Positions 52,725 through 62,563 of a DNA stretch of 64,000 nt are shown here, in pieces. Numbering within the stretch: position 1 is the first letter of the stretch; each line of letters starts with the position of its first letter. The notes below the pieces were generated by a model that did not search any database, was not told the origin of the DNA, and worked only from the letters and a program-made list of their open reading frames with translations. Source of the DNA: Geobacter sp. (lineage in GTDB: Bacteria; Desulfobacterota; Desulfuromonadia; Geobacterales; Pseudopelobacteraceae); NCBI GenBank assembly GCA_009684515.1, contig WKKS01000002.1, positions 248,001 through 312,000 on the forward strand, in the 5' to 3' direction. A program made the translations under genes and the position numbers.

Positions 52725-55250
52725 ATGAAGAAAATACTCACAATCGCGTTGTATTCAGGGATGATGTTTGGCTTAACCGGATTAACCCTCACCTCAAACA
52801 CCGCACAGGCAGCCAGTGTACTGAATTCATGTACAACTTACTGCCATGGCATGCCGCCAAAGGATGCCGCCCGAAAGGGTAACCCGCACTTCGGTTCCCA
52901 GTCGAGCGCTTTCATCGGCAACCACGCCAACCATCTCCCGGCAACCCCGACCGCCGCCAGTTGCACTGTTTGCCATACTCCGGTCGCAGCCACCAACTAT
53001 GGCCATCAGGATAATGTTATCAATATGGCCAACAGCCTGAAAGGGTACTCATCCGCCACACTGCGAGCCAGATATGACAAGGGAGTTTTCTTCAACCAGA
53101 CTTCGGTCCCCAATTTGACCGCCGCACGCTGTTCCAATACCAGCTGTCACTTTGAAAAGCAGACTCCGCTCTGGGGTTCCGCCGCATACGTTACACCGGC
53201 GGATTGTTCAGCCTGCCACGGCGCTCCACCGTCAGGAACCACCGCAGCTCCCGCCGGTGGTGTCGCGGGAAGTCATGCCCGCCATGAAGCCTATTTCCCC
53301 GGCACGACCAACTGCCAGAAATGCCACGCCAACCACACAACCTTTACCCATGCCACCAGCGCCGGACGCGCTCTGAAAGTCCAGGGGTTCATGCGTGATC
53401 CGCTTAATACGGTGGAAGCATCCGCCACATACAGCGGCGCGGGTACAAATTATCTTCCCAGCAAGAGCGGAACACAAACTTTCGGCACTTGTGCCAATCT
53501 GTACTGCCACAGCAGCGGCCAATCAGCGACCGGTTCCGGCGCCGGCACTGCTGTAACCACTCCGGCTTGGGGGGGAGCGGCCCTGAACTGCGGTTCCTGT
53601 CACCAGAACATGGGTCCGGCGGTCAACGCCGCAGCCACCGGCAAACATGCCAAGCATGCCCAGACAGCAGGAATTTCCTGCTCTGCCTGCCATGGTGTCG
53701 GCTACACCAGCACAACCGCTCCGGCCGGAACCACCCACGTCAACAAAATGATCGAGCTGGGGTGGACCGGACTGGCCGCAACGCCAGTTACCGCTTACAC
53801 CAAAACCAACTCTTTTGCCGCCGGTAGCGCTGTCTACGGCTCCTGTTCAAACAGCTATTGTCACAGTACCGTCCAGAATGCCACCACCGGAGCCAACAGC
53901 GCCGTGACCTACAGGTCGGTCAGCTGGGCCTCCGCCACTACCCTGACCTGCGCCGGATGCCACGTCGATATGGCCACCGATGCGGTCGGAACCGGCAGCC
54001 ACAGGATTCATACCCTTGCAACCGGAGCCAATTTCGATTGCGCAAAATGCCATCTTAACTACACCAAAACGACCACCGCAGCCGCAACCCACGTTAACGG
54101 GACGATTGAACTCGGCGCGGCCGGCTTCACCTATTCCCAGGGAAGCGGCGCGGCAAACCCGGCCGGAAACGGCTACGGCAGCTGTTCAGCTTCGGCCTGC
54201 CACGGTTCAGCCGTCGTACCGTGGGGCGGCACGCTCTGGTCAACCACTGACCAGTGCGGCAAGTGCCACAGCAGCGCAGTAACCGGTGCGGTTACCGCCG
54301 CCACTCCATTCTACGGGACCTCTTTCCCGACCAAGGTTACAGCCAATACCGATCCAAAGGTCGGCGCGCATACCTCGCACCTCACAAGCACCGACAGCCT
54401 GTCCGGTTCTTTGGCCTGCGCCGACTGCCATGGCAGCGTCGCCATAAGCAGTGTCACCCATATGACCGGATCGACCGCTTTCGCCTGGAGCACCCTGGCA
54501 AAAACCGGCGGCCTGACCCCGGCATACAACAGCACGACCGGCGTGTGCAGCAATGTTTACTGCCACGGAGCAGCCATGCCGGGGGGCGACACCAGCGGCA
54601 CTAACAAATCGCCGACCTGGAACGTCGCTTTCCTGCCGGCCACACTTTCCTCAGCGGCCTGCGGCACCTGCCACGGTTTCCCGCCATCCACCGCTTCCGG
54701 CCATCCAGCCGTTTCGATCCCGGCCGGATTCCCGGCCACGGCTTCGATCGGTACAACCTGTAGCTGCCACTCCAACATCAACCCGGCCGGAAACAGCTAC
54801 GCCAATATTTTTATCAACAAAGCATTGCATATAAATGGTATTGCTGAAGTAATAGCGGGCGGCAGCTGCGACGCCTGCCACGGTTATCCTCCAGCCAGTG
54901 TTGCTTTTGCCGGAACCCAGGGCAACTGGTCCAGCGCCAAGGCTGAGAATTATCTGGGGGGTGGCGGCGCCCATACCATCAACAACCACGTCAGCAAGTT
55001 GGCCAAGCCTGGCGACGGTTTTGCGAACTGCGTAATGTGCCACGATGCGGCTGATCACCAGATGAGCCCGATCAACTTCATCCCGAGCCAGAACATCAAG
55101 GTTAAAGTCAGCCAGCGTTTCAGGGTTGAAGCAGCCAAGCAATTCAAATATAGTTCCAACAGATTGGACGGCGGTTCACACCAGACCGGCACCTGTTCCA
55201 ATAACAGCTGCCATTATGGGGCAACCCCCAAGTGGGATCCGATCCATTAA
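52725..55250 (+). CDS. multiheme c-type cytochrome, about 12-20 heme sites
   Basis: 841 residues with a signal peptide ending TAQA. Motifs: one CX3CH at the N-terminus (CTTYCHG), 12 CX2CH, six CX4CH (CSNTSCH, CANLYCH, CSNSYCH, CSASACH, CSNVYCH, CSNNSCH) and one TTCSCH. The N-terminal 140 residues match the next gene (LNSCTTYCH, NPHFGS, HFEKQTPLWG). The middle (about 405-758) is nearly identical to the preceding gene at DNA level. AAGGGG precedes ATG 52725 by six bases. Probably co-transcribed with its neighbours from the riboswitch. Confidence 0.92.
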   Translation: MKKILTIALYSGMMFGLTGLTLTSNTAQAASVLNSCTTYCHGMPPKDAARKGNPHFGSQSSAFIGNHANHLPATPTAASCTVCHTPVAATNYGHQDNVINMANSLKGYSSATLRARYDKGVFFNQTSVPNLTAARCSNTSCHFEKQTPLWGSAAYVTPADCSACHGAPPSGTTAAPAGGVAGSHARHEAYFPGTTNCQKCHANHTTFTHATSAGRALKVQGFMRDPLNTVEASATYSGAGTNYLPSKSGTQTFGTCANLYCHSSGQSATGSGAGTAVTTPAWGGAALNCGSCHQNMGPAVNAAATGKHAKHAQTAGISCSACHGVGYTSTTAPAGTTHVNKMIELGWTGLAATPVTAYTKTNSFAAGSAVYGSCSNSYCHSTVQNATTGANSAVTYRSVSWASATTLTCAGCHVDMATDAVGTGSHRIHTLATGANFDCAKCHLNYTKTTTAAATHVNGTIELGAAGFTYSQGSGAANPAGNGYGSCSASACHGSAVVPWGGTLWSTTDQCGKCHSSAVTGAVTAATPFYGTSFPTKVTANTDPKVGAHTSHLTSTDSLSGSLACADCHGSVAISSVTHMTGSTAFAWSTLAKTGGLTPAYNSTTGVCSNVYCHGAAMPGGDTSGTNKSPTWNVAFLPATLSSAACGTCHGFPPSTASGHPAVSIPAGFPATASIGTTCSCHSNINPAGNSYANIFINKALHINGIAEVIAGGSCDACHGYPPASVAFAGTQGNWSSAKAENYLGGGGAHTINNHVSKLAKPGDGFANCVMCHDAADHQMSPINFIPSQNIKVKVSQRFRVEAAKQFKYSSNRLDGGSHQTGTCSNNSCHYGATPKWDPIH
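53938..54998 (+). repeat. 1.06-kb direct duplication, copy 2
   Basis: Partner of 51355-52415. The left edge is abrupt: sequence upstream of CTACCCTGACCTGCGCC is unrelated in the two genes. The right edge fades after CACGTCAGCAA. Confidence 0.92.
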
Positions 55251-55325
55251 CAAGCTGGCCGGGACAGGGCGTCACCCTGCCCCGGCCGCACTGTATTGCC
55301 GAAAGTGCCGGGAAGGAGTTTCTAT

Positions 55326-57293
55326 ATGGGTCAATCTAGCGCGAGCATAAGAGCTTACTCGCAGGGAGTGGCGATAACCGCCGCACTGATTACGTTACTT
55401 TTCAGTGGCGGTACGGTTCAGGCCGCAAGTATCCTGAACTCCTGCACCACCTATTGCCACAACTCTCCGCCCCGGGACGGGACCAGAAAAAGCAATCCTC
55501 ACTTCGGATCAATGTCGAGCGCGTTTACCGGTAATCACCGCACTCATCTTCCGGCAGTGCCGACCGCCACCAACTGCAATATCTGTCATACCCCGGTTGC
55601 CCCCACCAACTTTGGCCATCAGAATAATGTCATCAACATGGCTTATAGCCTGAAGGGATATTCAACCGCCACTCTGCGCGCCAAGTATGACAAGGGAGTA
55701 TTCTTCAACCAGACTTCAATACCGAATTTAACCAACGCCCGCTGTTCAAATGTAAACTGCCACTTTGAAAAGCAGACCCCGCTTTGGGGCACTGCGGCTG
55801 CCGGCACGACCTGTGAAACATGTCACGGGGCTTTGGTTTCGCCGCTGACACTCGCCCATACGAAACACATTGTCGCCCTTGGCAACACGATTTCCGCCTG
55901 CGCAGCGTGCCATAACAACTATGCCGGAGCCTCTGCATACAACCATGCCACAAGCGCCGGGCGGGCTATTGCGGTAACTGTGGGTGCCTATGCAGGATCA
56001 AACAACCGTTATCTTCCCAGCCAGACGGGACGTGTTACAGGAACATGCTCCTCGGTTGTCTGTCATGGAACCGCTACTCAGCTCCCCTGGAACGGCACGC
56101 TCTGGTCAACCACCGACCAGTGCGGAAAGTGTCACAGCAGCAATGCCGCCGGAGCGGTCACGTCCGGTGTGCCATTTTACAGCACCTCATATCCGACCAA
56201 GGTTACGGCGGCAACCGACACCAGGGCTGGAGCACACACTTCGCATATCACCAGCACCGACAGCCTTTCCGCAGCTGTTGACTGCACAAGCTGCCACGGC
56301 ACAGTAACACTAAACAGCGCGACTCATATGAACGGCAGCACCAACTTTACCTGGAGCACCCTGGCCACCAAGAGTGGCGCCCTGACACCAACCTACACGG
56401 CTGCCACCCGCGTTTGTGCCAATGTCTACTGCCACGGAGCCAGCATGCCGGGGGGCGACACATCCGGCAGCAACAGGGCGCCGACCTGGAATGTGGCATT
56501 CCTGCCAGCCACCCTGACCGCTGCAGGCTGCGGTACCTGTCACGGATTTCCTCCCCCGACGACATCCGGCCATCCGGCAGTTACCATTCCGGCCGGTTTC
56601 CCGACAACGGCCACGATCGGGACGACCTGCAGTTGCCACACAAACATAAACAGTGCCGGTAACAGCTACGCCAATATCTTCGTCAACAAGGCGCTGCACA
56701 TTGACGGCACTCTCCAGGTTTCCGGCGGGCATGCGATACCGTATGACACCCATAAAGCGGACATAGTCGCGGCCGGGGGAAACAGCGCCTGCCTCGGCTG
56801 TCACTCCATGGGTACCTCAACCAGTCCTTATCCGGCAGCCACTGTCGGCAACCCGCCTGACTGCATGAGTTGCCACACGAAAGCGGCTCCGCTGCACAGC
56901 GGCACGGCAGCCGGAGCCAACTGTAGTTCCTGCCATGGCCTGAGCACGGCCACCGGAGCCAAGATCGGCCGCCCGGTCGGCTCCGCCTACCCAGACCGGC
57001 TCGGCTACCATGGCGGTTCGCAGGATGGTGCCCACGGCACAGCTGCATGTACCGTCTGTCATAGTGGGGCCGGAACGACCAGCGGAAATAATTCGGGAAT
57101 AAACCACGGCAAGGGTTCAACGGCGGGTCCGGTCAGGAACGGCCAACCGAATGTTGTCGGGCCGATGGTAAATGGCATCACCCCGACCAACAGCGCCAAG
57201 GGAGTCGGCATCCCGGCCAATGGCACAAGCTGTAATCATGGCACTATTAGCAGCGGCTGCTCCGGCGGCGGTAATCGTACCAATAAGTGGTAA
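55326..57293 (+). CDS. multiheme c-type cytochrome, about 10-15 heme sites
   Basis: 655 residues with a signal peptide ending GTVQA. I count ten CX2CH (CNICH to CTVCH), three CX4CH (CSNVNCH, CSSVVCH, CANVYCH), one CX3CH (CTTYCH) and one TTCSCH. It aligns with the preceding cytochrome through most of its length but at clearly lower identity. The C-terminal region (GRPVGSAYPDRLGYHG) resembles the end of the 44802 lipoprotein (GRPTGSAFPDRNGDHG). ATG 55326 has AAGGAG seven bases upstream. A strong terminator 48 bases on closes the operon. Confidence 0.92.
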   Translation: MGQSSASIRAYSQGVAITAALITLLFSGGTVQAASILNSCTTYCHNSPPRDGTRKSNPHFGSMSSAFTGNHRTHLPAVPTATNCNICHTPVAPTNFGHQNNVINMAYSLKGYSTATLRAKYDKGVFFNQTSIPNLTNARCSNVNCHFEKQTPLWGTAAAGTTCETCHGALVSPLTLAHTKHIVALGNTISACAACHNNYAGASAYNHATSAGRAIAVTVGAYAGSNNRYLPSQTGRVTGTCSSVVCHGTATQLPWNGTLWSTTDQCGKCHSSNAAGAVTSGVPFYSTSYPTKVTAATDTRAGAHTSHITSTDSLSAAVDCTSCHGTVTLNSATHMNGSTNFTWSTLATKSGALTPTYTAATRVCANVYCHGASMPGGDTSGSNRAPTWNVAFLPATLTAAGCGTCHGFPPPTTSGHPAVTIPAGFPTTATIGTTCSCHTNINSAGNSYANIFVNKALHIDGTLQVSGGHAIPYDTHKADIVAAGGNSACLGCHSMGTSTSPYPAATVGNPPDCMSCHTKAAPLHSGTAAGANCSSCHGLSTATGAKIGRPVGSAYPDRLGYHGGSQDGAHGTAACTVCHSGAGTTSGNNSGINHGKGSTAGPVRNGQPNVVGPMVNGITPTNSAKGVGIPANGTSCNHGTISSGCSGGGNRTNKW

Positions 57294-57341
57294 CTGTAAA
57301 ACCGTAACCAACCTCACGGAATATGACTGATATTTGACTGA

Positions 57342-57366
57342 GGCCGGGCTTTTGCCCGGCCTTTTT
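57342..57366 (+). terminator. intrinsic terminator closing the cytochrome operon
   Basis: GGCCGGGC-TTTT-GCCCGGCC followed by five T. From here to 57506 I see no gene. Confidence 0.93.
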
Positions 57367-57506
57367 ACTGACCGGTAGCAGAAGACATCTTTGGTATATT
57401 TGTCCATTTTATCTGAATCACTTCTGTCGCATAAAAAGCTGGCAAATCCGCTATAATGTGAGTGTCGCGATGATAGCGCCTGAACTGCAAAAGGGGAGTC
57501 CGCCGA

Positions 57507-58826
57507 GTGAACAAAGTGAAAAAAATGATCACGACCCGCAGGGTTTCGCTTGGGCTAATTCTGTCACTGGCCGGTTTATTTTACCTTTCAACGGTCATCC
57601 CGCAGGTGATCGAATCGACCCCCGAAAGAATAGAAGTGTGGCGGCGTGGGCATGGCAGCCTGTTATGGCTGATTGACGCCGTCAATCTGCACAGCATCTA
57701 TTCCCAGCCCTGGTTTGCCGCGGCGATACTGTTTGCCGCCCTGGCACTGGGTCTTTCCTCATATGACCAACTGAAAATCACACGAAACAAACTTTCCTCA
57801 GTCGGCACAGCTTCCGCAGAACTGCTTGCGGAAGGAATCACGGTGACATGCCTGCGCTCCGTTGCACATTCTCACAGCTACCGGCTCGTCCGTTCAGATG
57901 CTAAGTTGCTCAAATTTGTCAGAAGCCCCTGGGGTTATTTTGGCAATCTGCTGCTGCATGTGGGGATGACGGTGATAATAACGGTATCGTTGTACGTGGC
58001 GTTGACGAGCCGACAAGGTTCGCTGATTCTGATTGAGGGTGAACAGCTCAACAGCCGCCAACCCTGGAGCGTTTCCGAACAGGGGCTTTTTGCTTCTCCG
58101 CTGAAACTGCCGGGCACCATCCGTCTTGACCGGGTCCGTTTGCAATTCGATAATAAGAATCGGCCGCTGGAAGTCTTTTCGGATATTTCGATTACCGATA
58201 CGTCCGGACGGGTTGAGACCTTGACTGCGTCGATCAACAGGATTATGAGCTATCGCGGCCTGCGGATTTACCATGCGGCCCAATACGGAAACACCTTCGC
58301 CATCACCGTAACCGATAAATCCGGAAAGAGTTATTACGAAACGATTGCCGTCCAGCAGCCGACCAGCCCGACGGAGGCCGGATATAGTGAAGTATTTAAT
58401 GTAGATTGGTCGCCGGATCTGCTTTCCGCAAAATATTTTGCCGATGCTGATAAAAAAACAATGCTCGGCTCGAATCCGGAACTGGTTTTGCGGTTGACCA
58501 GGGGAGAGAAGGAAATCGCACGGACCTCCCTGACAATGGGAAGTTCCGGGATGCTGGGTGAATATCGTGTACAACTTGACAAGGTTGCTACGTGGTCAAA
58601 GCTGATATTTGTGGATAGCACCGGCATGCCGCTGATCTTCGCCGGATTTGCGATCGTCATGCTGGGCAGTCTTCTCCAGTACCTGACCCCCCCCCGTGAA
58701 CTGATCGCCGTCAGGCAGCAGAATGATCACTATCTGGTATACTGGAAGGCAGCCGCTTTCAGGGACTTCTTTGTGGAAGAGCGTGACGAAGTGGTCAGGG
58801 CACTGCAAAAGGGGACGGCCGTATGA
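57507..58826 (+). CDS. resB: ResB-family cytochrome c biogenesis protein
   Basis: 439 residues. ResB (Ccs1) works with CcsA in System II to attach heme to apocytochromes in the periplasm. It shows two or three N-terminal membrane helices (SLGLILSLAGLFYLSTVIPQ, WFAAAILFAALALGL), LLHVGMTVIITVSLYVAL, a large periplasmic part (VQFDNKNRPLEVFSD-like block, LRIYHAAQYG) and a final helix (LIFAGFAIVMLGSLLQYL). Start GTG 57507 has AAGGGGAG nine bases upstream. It overlaps ccsA by four bases. Confidence 0.9.
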   Translation: MNKVKKMITTRRVSLGLILSLAGLFYLSTVIPQVIESTPERIEVWRRGHGSLLWLIDAVNLHSIYSQPWFAAAILFAALALGLSSYDQLKITRNKLSSVGTASAELLAEGITVTCLRSVAHSHSYRLVRSDAKLLKFVRSPWGYFGNLLLHVGMTVIITVSLYVALTSRQGSLILIEGEQLNSRQPWSVSEQGLFASPLKLPGTIRLDRVRLQFDNKNRPLEVFSDISITDTSGRVETLTASINRIMSYRGLRIYHAAQYGNTFAITVTDKSGKSYYETIAVQQPTSPTEAGYSEVFNVDWSPDLLSAKYFADADKKTMLGSNPELVLRLTRGEKEIARTSLTMGSSGMLGEYRVQLDKVATWSKLIFVDSTGMPLIFAGFAIVMLGSLLQYLTPPRELIAVRQQNDHYLVYWKAAAFRDFFVEERDEVVRALQKGTAV

Positions 58827-59650
58827 AATTGTCTTTGGAAATGTATATTTCGGCAAACTGGGCGGTTGTCATAGTATATGTTCTGGCAACCATCGCCAAT
58901 GCCATCGGAGTTCTTTTCAAAAACAGTCGCTCCGAGCGCCTCGGTTACTGGGCGGCCGCTTGCGGACTGGCTCTGCACACCGGTCTGATTGCCGTTTGGT
59001 GGCGCGAAGTGGGACACGGCCCCTATATGTCCCCAAATGAGGTGCTCTCCTCCGACGCGTGGATGACCATGGCCTGCTTTTTTATCTTTCTGAAAATATA
59101 TCCGCGCATCAAATCGGTCAGCATACTGGCTTTTCCCGCCACTTTCCTCATGCTGGCTCTCTCCATGTTCTACAATCCCGGAATCCGGACCCTGCCCGCC
59201 ACTTTCCGCAGTGTTTGGCTGATTATCCATATCGGATTATACAAGATCGCACTGGCCACCCTGGTGATCGCCTGCGCGCTGGCGATTTTTTACCTGCTTA
59301 AAAAAAGAAAGGATAGTGGCTGGCTGCAGCAACTGCCTGCTCTCGAAACTCTTGATATCTATAGTTACCGCTTTGCCGGATTTGGTTTTATCTTCTGGAC
59401 GATCGGCATGCTGGCCGGCTCGATCTGGGCCTATCAATCCTGGGGACGTTTCTGGGGATGGGATCCGACGGAAACCTGGTCGCTGATCACCTGCCTGATG
59501 TTTGGCGCATATCTGCATCTGCGGCGCTTTTTCGGGTGGAAGGAAAGCCGGGCAGCATGGTTCTTAATTGTCTGCTTTGCCATTTCATTGGTCACCATAT
59601 TCGGAATGGCCACGCTGAGCGGTTCGATCCATTCGGAATACTTCAAGTAG
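58823..59650 (+). CDS. ccsA: CcsA/ResC cytochrome c assembly protein
   Basis: 275 residues with about eight membrane helices and the heme-handling WWD domain WGRFWGWDPTETWSLITCL. Conserved flanking histidines are seen in ALHTGLIAVWWRE, WLIIHIGLYKIALATL and GSIHSEY. It exports heme and, with ResB, ligates it to CX2CH motifs. Its position right behind four multiheme cytochrome genes fits a supply role. Confidence 0.95.
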   Translation: MKLSLEMYISANWAVVIVYVLATIANAIGVLFKNSRSERLGYWAAACGLALHTGLIAVWWREVGHGPYMSPNEVLSSDAWMTMACFFIFLKIYPRIKSVSILAFPATFLMLALSMFYNPGIRTLPATFRSVWLIIHIGLYKIALATLVIACALAIFYLLKKRKDSGWLQQLPALETLDIYSYRFAGFGFIFWTIGMLAGSIWAYQSWGRFWGWDPTETWSLITCLMFGAYLHLRRFFGWKESRAAWFLIVCFAISLVTIFGMATLSGSIHSEYFK

Positions 59651-59693
59651 CCGGCCCGGGCGATACGGGTCCACGGACCACAGGCATTGCCAC

Positions 59694-62498
59694 CTAACCT
59701 ATTTTTACAGTCTTGTATAAAAAGTTTTTAAACCGGAACAGCTGTCTCTGCTCTTCATCATGTCCGGCGCCATCTTGCAGTGCCCTGAGATAACGCGCCA
59801 CCATCGGCATCGTTTTGCCGGATTTGTCTCGCGCTTTTTCTATTATGATCCTGACCGCTTCCCGCGATATGTCATTTCTGGAATACGGTTCGTAAACATC
59901 TGACCAAAAATCCCCGCCCGCCTCAATTCTGCCCACAATCTCTTCGGCAACCTGCGCATCCAGATCTCTTGAGGCGGAAACGGCCGGTGTTGTCTCCAGG
60001 CATCCGGTCCTCGCGATGGCTTCGGCAATGGCTTCTCCGCTGAGGATCTGCTTGTTGCGGAAAAATAGCGCACGCAACAGAATACTGCGAAGCTCGCGAA
60101 TATTCCCTTTGTAATTGTGGCGCATCAGAATGTCTTTGGCCTCTATTGAGAGTATCGGCGGTTTTTCAAGCCGCTCGTTATCCCCCCGGTAGGTAAGGTA
60201 CAACTTGCCAAGAAAATGTACCGCCAGGTCGGGAATATCTTCGCGACGCTCATTCAGTGACGGCAGCCGGATCGACAACTCGGAAAGGCGGTGGTAAAGG
60301 TCTTCGCGGAATCTTCCCGCCGCGATTTCTTCATGCAGGTTTTTGTTGGTTGCAGCAACCAGCAAGACCCGGCTGTAACGGTCCGTATTCTCACCCAGCC
60401 GGACAAACCCGCCGTTGTCCAGAAAACGCAGCAGTTGGACCTGGGTCTTTGGGTCGGCATCACCGATCTCGTCCAGAAAAACGATCCCCCCGATGGTTTC
60501 CTCCAAAATACCGCGCCGGTCGGTATATGCGCCGGTAAAAGCCCCTTTCTTATGTCCGAACAGCTCCGAATAGGTCAGATCACCCGCATAGGCGGCGATA
60601 TTGGATTTTTTGACCGGAAGCTCACCGTTCTGATTGAGATCGCGGCGATACAGCTCATTAAGCTTGTTGTAAAGATTGTTGAAGAAGAATTCCTTGCCGG
60701 AACCGGTCTGCCCCGTCACCAGGATTGAAGGGAGTCCGATGGTGGCCTCCTGCAGAATATTACGGGCCCAGTAGATAATACGATTGAACAGCGGCGGAGA
60801 AACGGTGTTGATAAAATCGACTACTTCCTGTGATTTTGCACTGTTACCGATGATGTTTCCAAGGCGGTAGGATAATACATGCGGGTCTTTATAAGCCACA
60901 TCTGTTGTGAGCCGGTTGACCTCTCCCTGCAGACGTTCAATGCGCTGTAGATTGGAGATATGCCGGGCGGTCAACGAACCGATGATTTGCAGTATCCGGC
61001 GGTGTTCCTCGCGGAAAAAGTCGTAGCGCAGCGAATTGAGACAGATTACCGCAATGACTTCATCATCGCAGATGATCGGCACGGCGATCTCGCTTTTAAG
61101 CAGATCGCTCATTGAACGATGGAAACCGGCGCCACTCTGTTCGACTTCGACCCTGGCAATAATTTTCGGGTGCTTGGTATGGGCCACATAACCGGTCAGA
61201 CTGCGCTCCTCCGGTGTCAGCTCTTCCCCTCCAACCGGAAATGGCGGGATATATTTTTTTAACCACCCCTTGTTTTTTGCGCCCACAATAGTTCCGTTCT
61301 CATCCTCCACCACCAGCCATTTCATATCATCAAGCTCTCTTACAACCGCAATGCTGCCGGTATCGGCACCGATCAGTTCGGTGGCCTTGGAAAGAACCTT
61401 GGTCAGAAACGTCTGCAGGCTTTCGGTCCGCTCATTGAGCAGATCGGTAATCTCGGATAACACCCTGATTTCCAGATGCTCGCTGCCGACTTCGCTGATA
61501 ACCCGTTCAACCATTTCGGCATGGGTTTGAAGCAGACCCATCTCAAAATCACTGAATCGGTAAAGATCGTGGGAATAGTAATTGACCAGACAAATTATCC
61601 GGCGGCTTTCGGGATTGAAACGCGGTACCAGATACAAGGAGCGCAACTCCATCGACTCGGTCAAGGCGCGTTTTTGCAGGTTGTGTTGGGTCAGGTCGGA
61701 AATAAAGAGCGGCTTCAGCAGCCGGTCATCGGCAATGATGGCCTGATCGCTGATATACTGCGAAATAAGTGATTTACCCTTGCGCAGATCAATGTCTCCC
61801 TGCTGATAGTACATTTTTTCCAGTTCATCGTCGGAGGAGTAGCTGGCCAGAATTTCGAGTGCGCCGCTGGCGTTCGGAACCAGCACCGAGGCCAGTGACA
61901 CCTTCTCAACCAGCTTTACCGCCGATCGAACCATCATTGCGGCCGCTTCCCGTGACTTGAGCTCTTCCAGACGACGGGCAAGACGCACCTGTTGGTGATA
62001 AATCCGGGCCTGATCCAGCTGACCGGAGACATAACCGGTAAATTCAGCCAGTTGCGATTTGCAGCGTGCTGTCACCGATTCCTCGGCCCGTGTTTGATCC
62101 AGGCAAAGCACGCCGATTGACTTGCCGAGGCTGACTATCGGCATCACATAACTTTTTCGGATTTCAAGCCGTTCAGCCATTTCCAAATCGACAGAATTCG
62201 CCTGTGCGGATGAGACCTTAAACTCGACCGGATATTGACTCATAAAAACCGAGGAAACTACCGTATCAGTGGAACCGATGGCAAAACTGGTTTCGCGTAT
62301 TTCATTAACGCGCCGGCCGGTTGCATGGGGGCAGGTCAGCGCCCCGCGCGTCAAATCTTCCAGATAGATCCGAACCTGTTCGCAACCCGAGATGAGCTGG
62401 GCCCCCTCAGCCAGAGCGTACAACAGTTCGCCCTGGTTTTCCTTGCCGTAGGCGGCAATTTTTGCCCGCAGCTCGTTGATTCTGATATTGACTGCCAT
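59694..62498 (-). CDS. GAF-domain sigma-54-dependent transcriptional activator
   Basis: 934 residues. Tandem GAF-like sensor regions fill about 1-560 (SYVMPIVSLGKSIGVLCLDQ; SEIAVPIICDDEVIAVICLN). The AAA+ domain follows: Walker A TGQTGSGKEFFF (about 594), GAFTGA (about 651; contacts sigma-54) and Walker B GGIVFLDEIGD. An R-finger-type region (HRLSELSIRLPSLNERREDI) is intact. The C-terminal 100 residues contain a possible helix-turn-helix (SREAVRIIIEKARDKSGKTM) unlike the usual Fis type. It lies convergent to ccsA. The signal and targets are unknown. Confidence 0.88.
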   Translation of the reverse strand: MAVNIRINELRAKIAAYGKENQGELLYALAEGAQLISGCEQVRIYLEDLTRGALTCPHATGRRVNEIRETSFAIGSTDTVVSSVFMSQYPVEFKVSSAQANSVDLEMAERLEIRKSYVMPIVSLGKSIGVLCLDQTRAEESVTARCKSQLAEFTGYVSGQLDQARIYHQQVRLARRLEELKSREAAAMMVRSAVKLVEKVSLASVLVPNASGALEILASYSSDDELEKMYYQQGDIDLRKGKSLISQYISDQAIIADDRLLKPLFISDLTQHNLQKRALTESMELRSLYLVPRFNPESRRIICLVNYYSHDLYRFSDFEMGLLQTHAEMVERVISEVGSEHLEIRVLSEITDLLNERTESLQTFLTKVLSKATELIGADTGSIAVVRELDDMKWLVVEDENGTIVGAKNKGWLKKYIPPFPVGGEELTPEERSLTGYVAHTKHPKIIARVEVEQSGAGFHRSMSDLLKSEIAVPIICDDEVIAVICLNSLRYDFFREEHRRILQIIGSLTARHISNLQRIERLQGEVNRLTTDVAYKDPHVLSYRLGNIIGNSAKSQEVVDFINTVSPPLFNRIIYWARNILQEATIGLPSILVTGQTGSGKEFFFNNLYNKLNELYRRDLNQNGELPVKKSNIAAYAGDLTYSELFGHKKGAFTGAYTDRRGILEETIGGIVFLDEIGDADPKTQVQLLRFLDNGGFVRLGENTDRYSRVLLVAATNKNLHEEIAAGRFREDLYHRLSELSIRLPSLNERREDIPDLAVHFLGKLYLTYRGDNERLEKPPILSIEAKDILMRHNYKGNIRELRSILLRALFFRNKQILSGEAIAEAIARTGCLETTPAVSASRDLDAQVAEEIVGRIEAGGDFWSDVYEPYSRNDISREAVRIIIEKARDKSGKTMPMVARYLRALQDGAGHDEEQRQLFRFKNFLYKTVKIG

Positions 62499-62527
62499 GG
62501 ATGCTCCTGTGTCGCAGGATTGAGATA

Positions 62528-62549
62528 TATCTACTCGTTTGAGTAGATA
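62528..62549. promoter_or_regulatory. perfect 9-bp inverted repeat in the activator leader
   Basis: TATCTACTC-GTTT-GAGTAGATA, about 30 bases upstream of the activator start codon and just downstream of its promoter. It could be an operator for autoregulation or an RNA hairpin. Confidence 0.5.
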
Positions 62550-62563
62550 ACATACTCAGTTTG

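Noticed and set aside
44802..57293. Many open frames on both strands across the cytochrome genes
   Set aside because: These are shadows caused by high-GC, repeat-rich coding sequence; the duplicated block even yields identical shadow frames in both copies.
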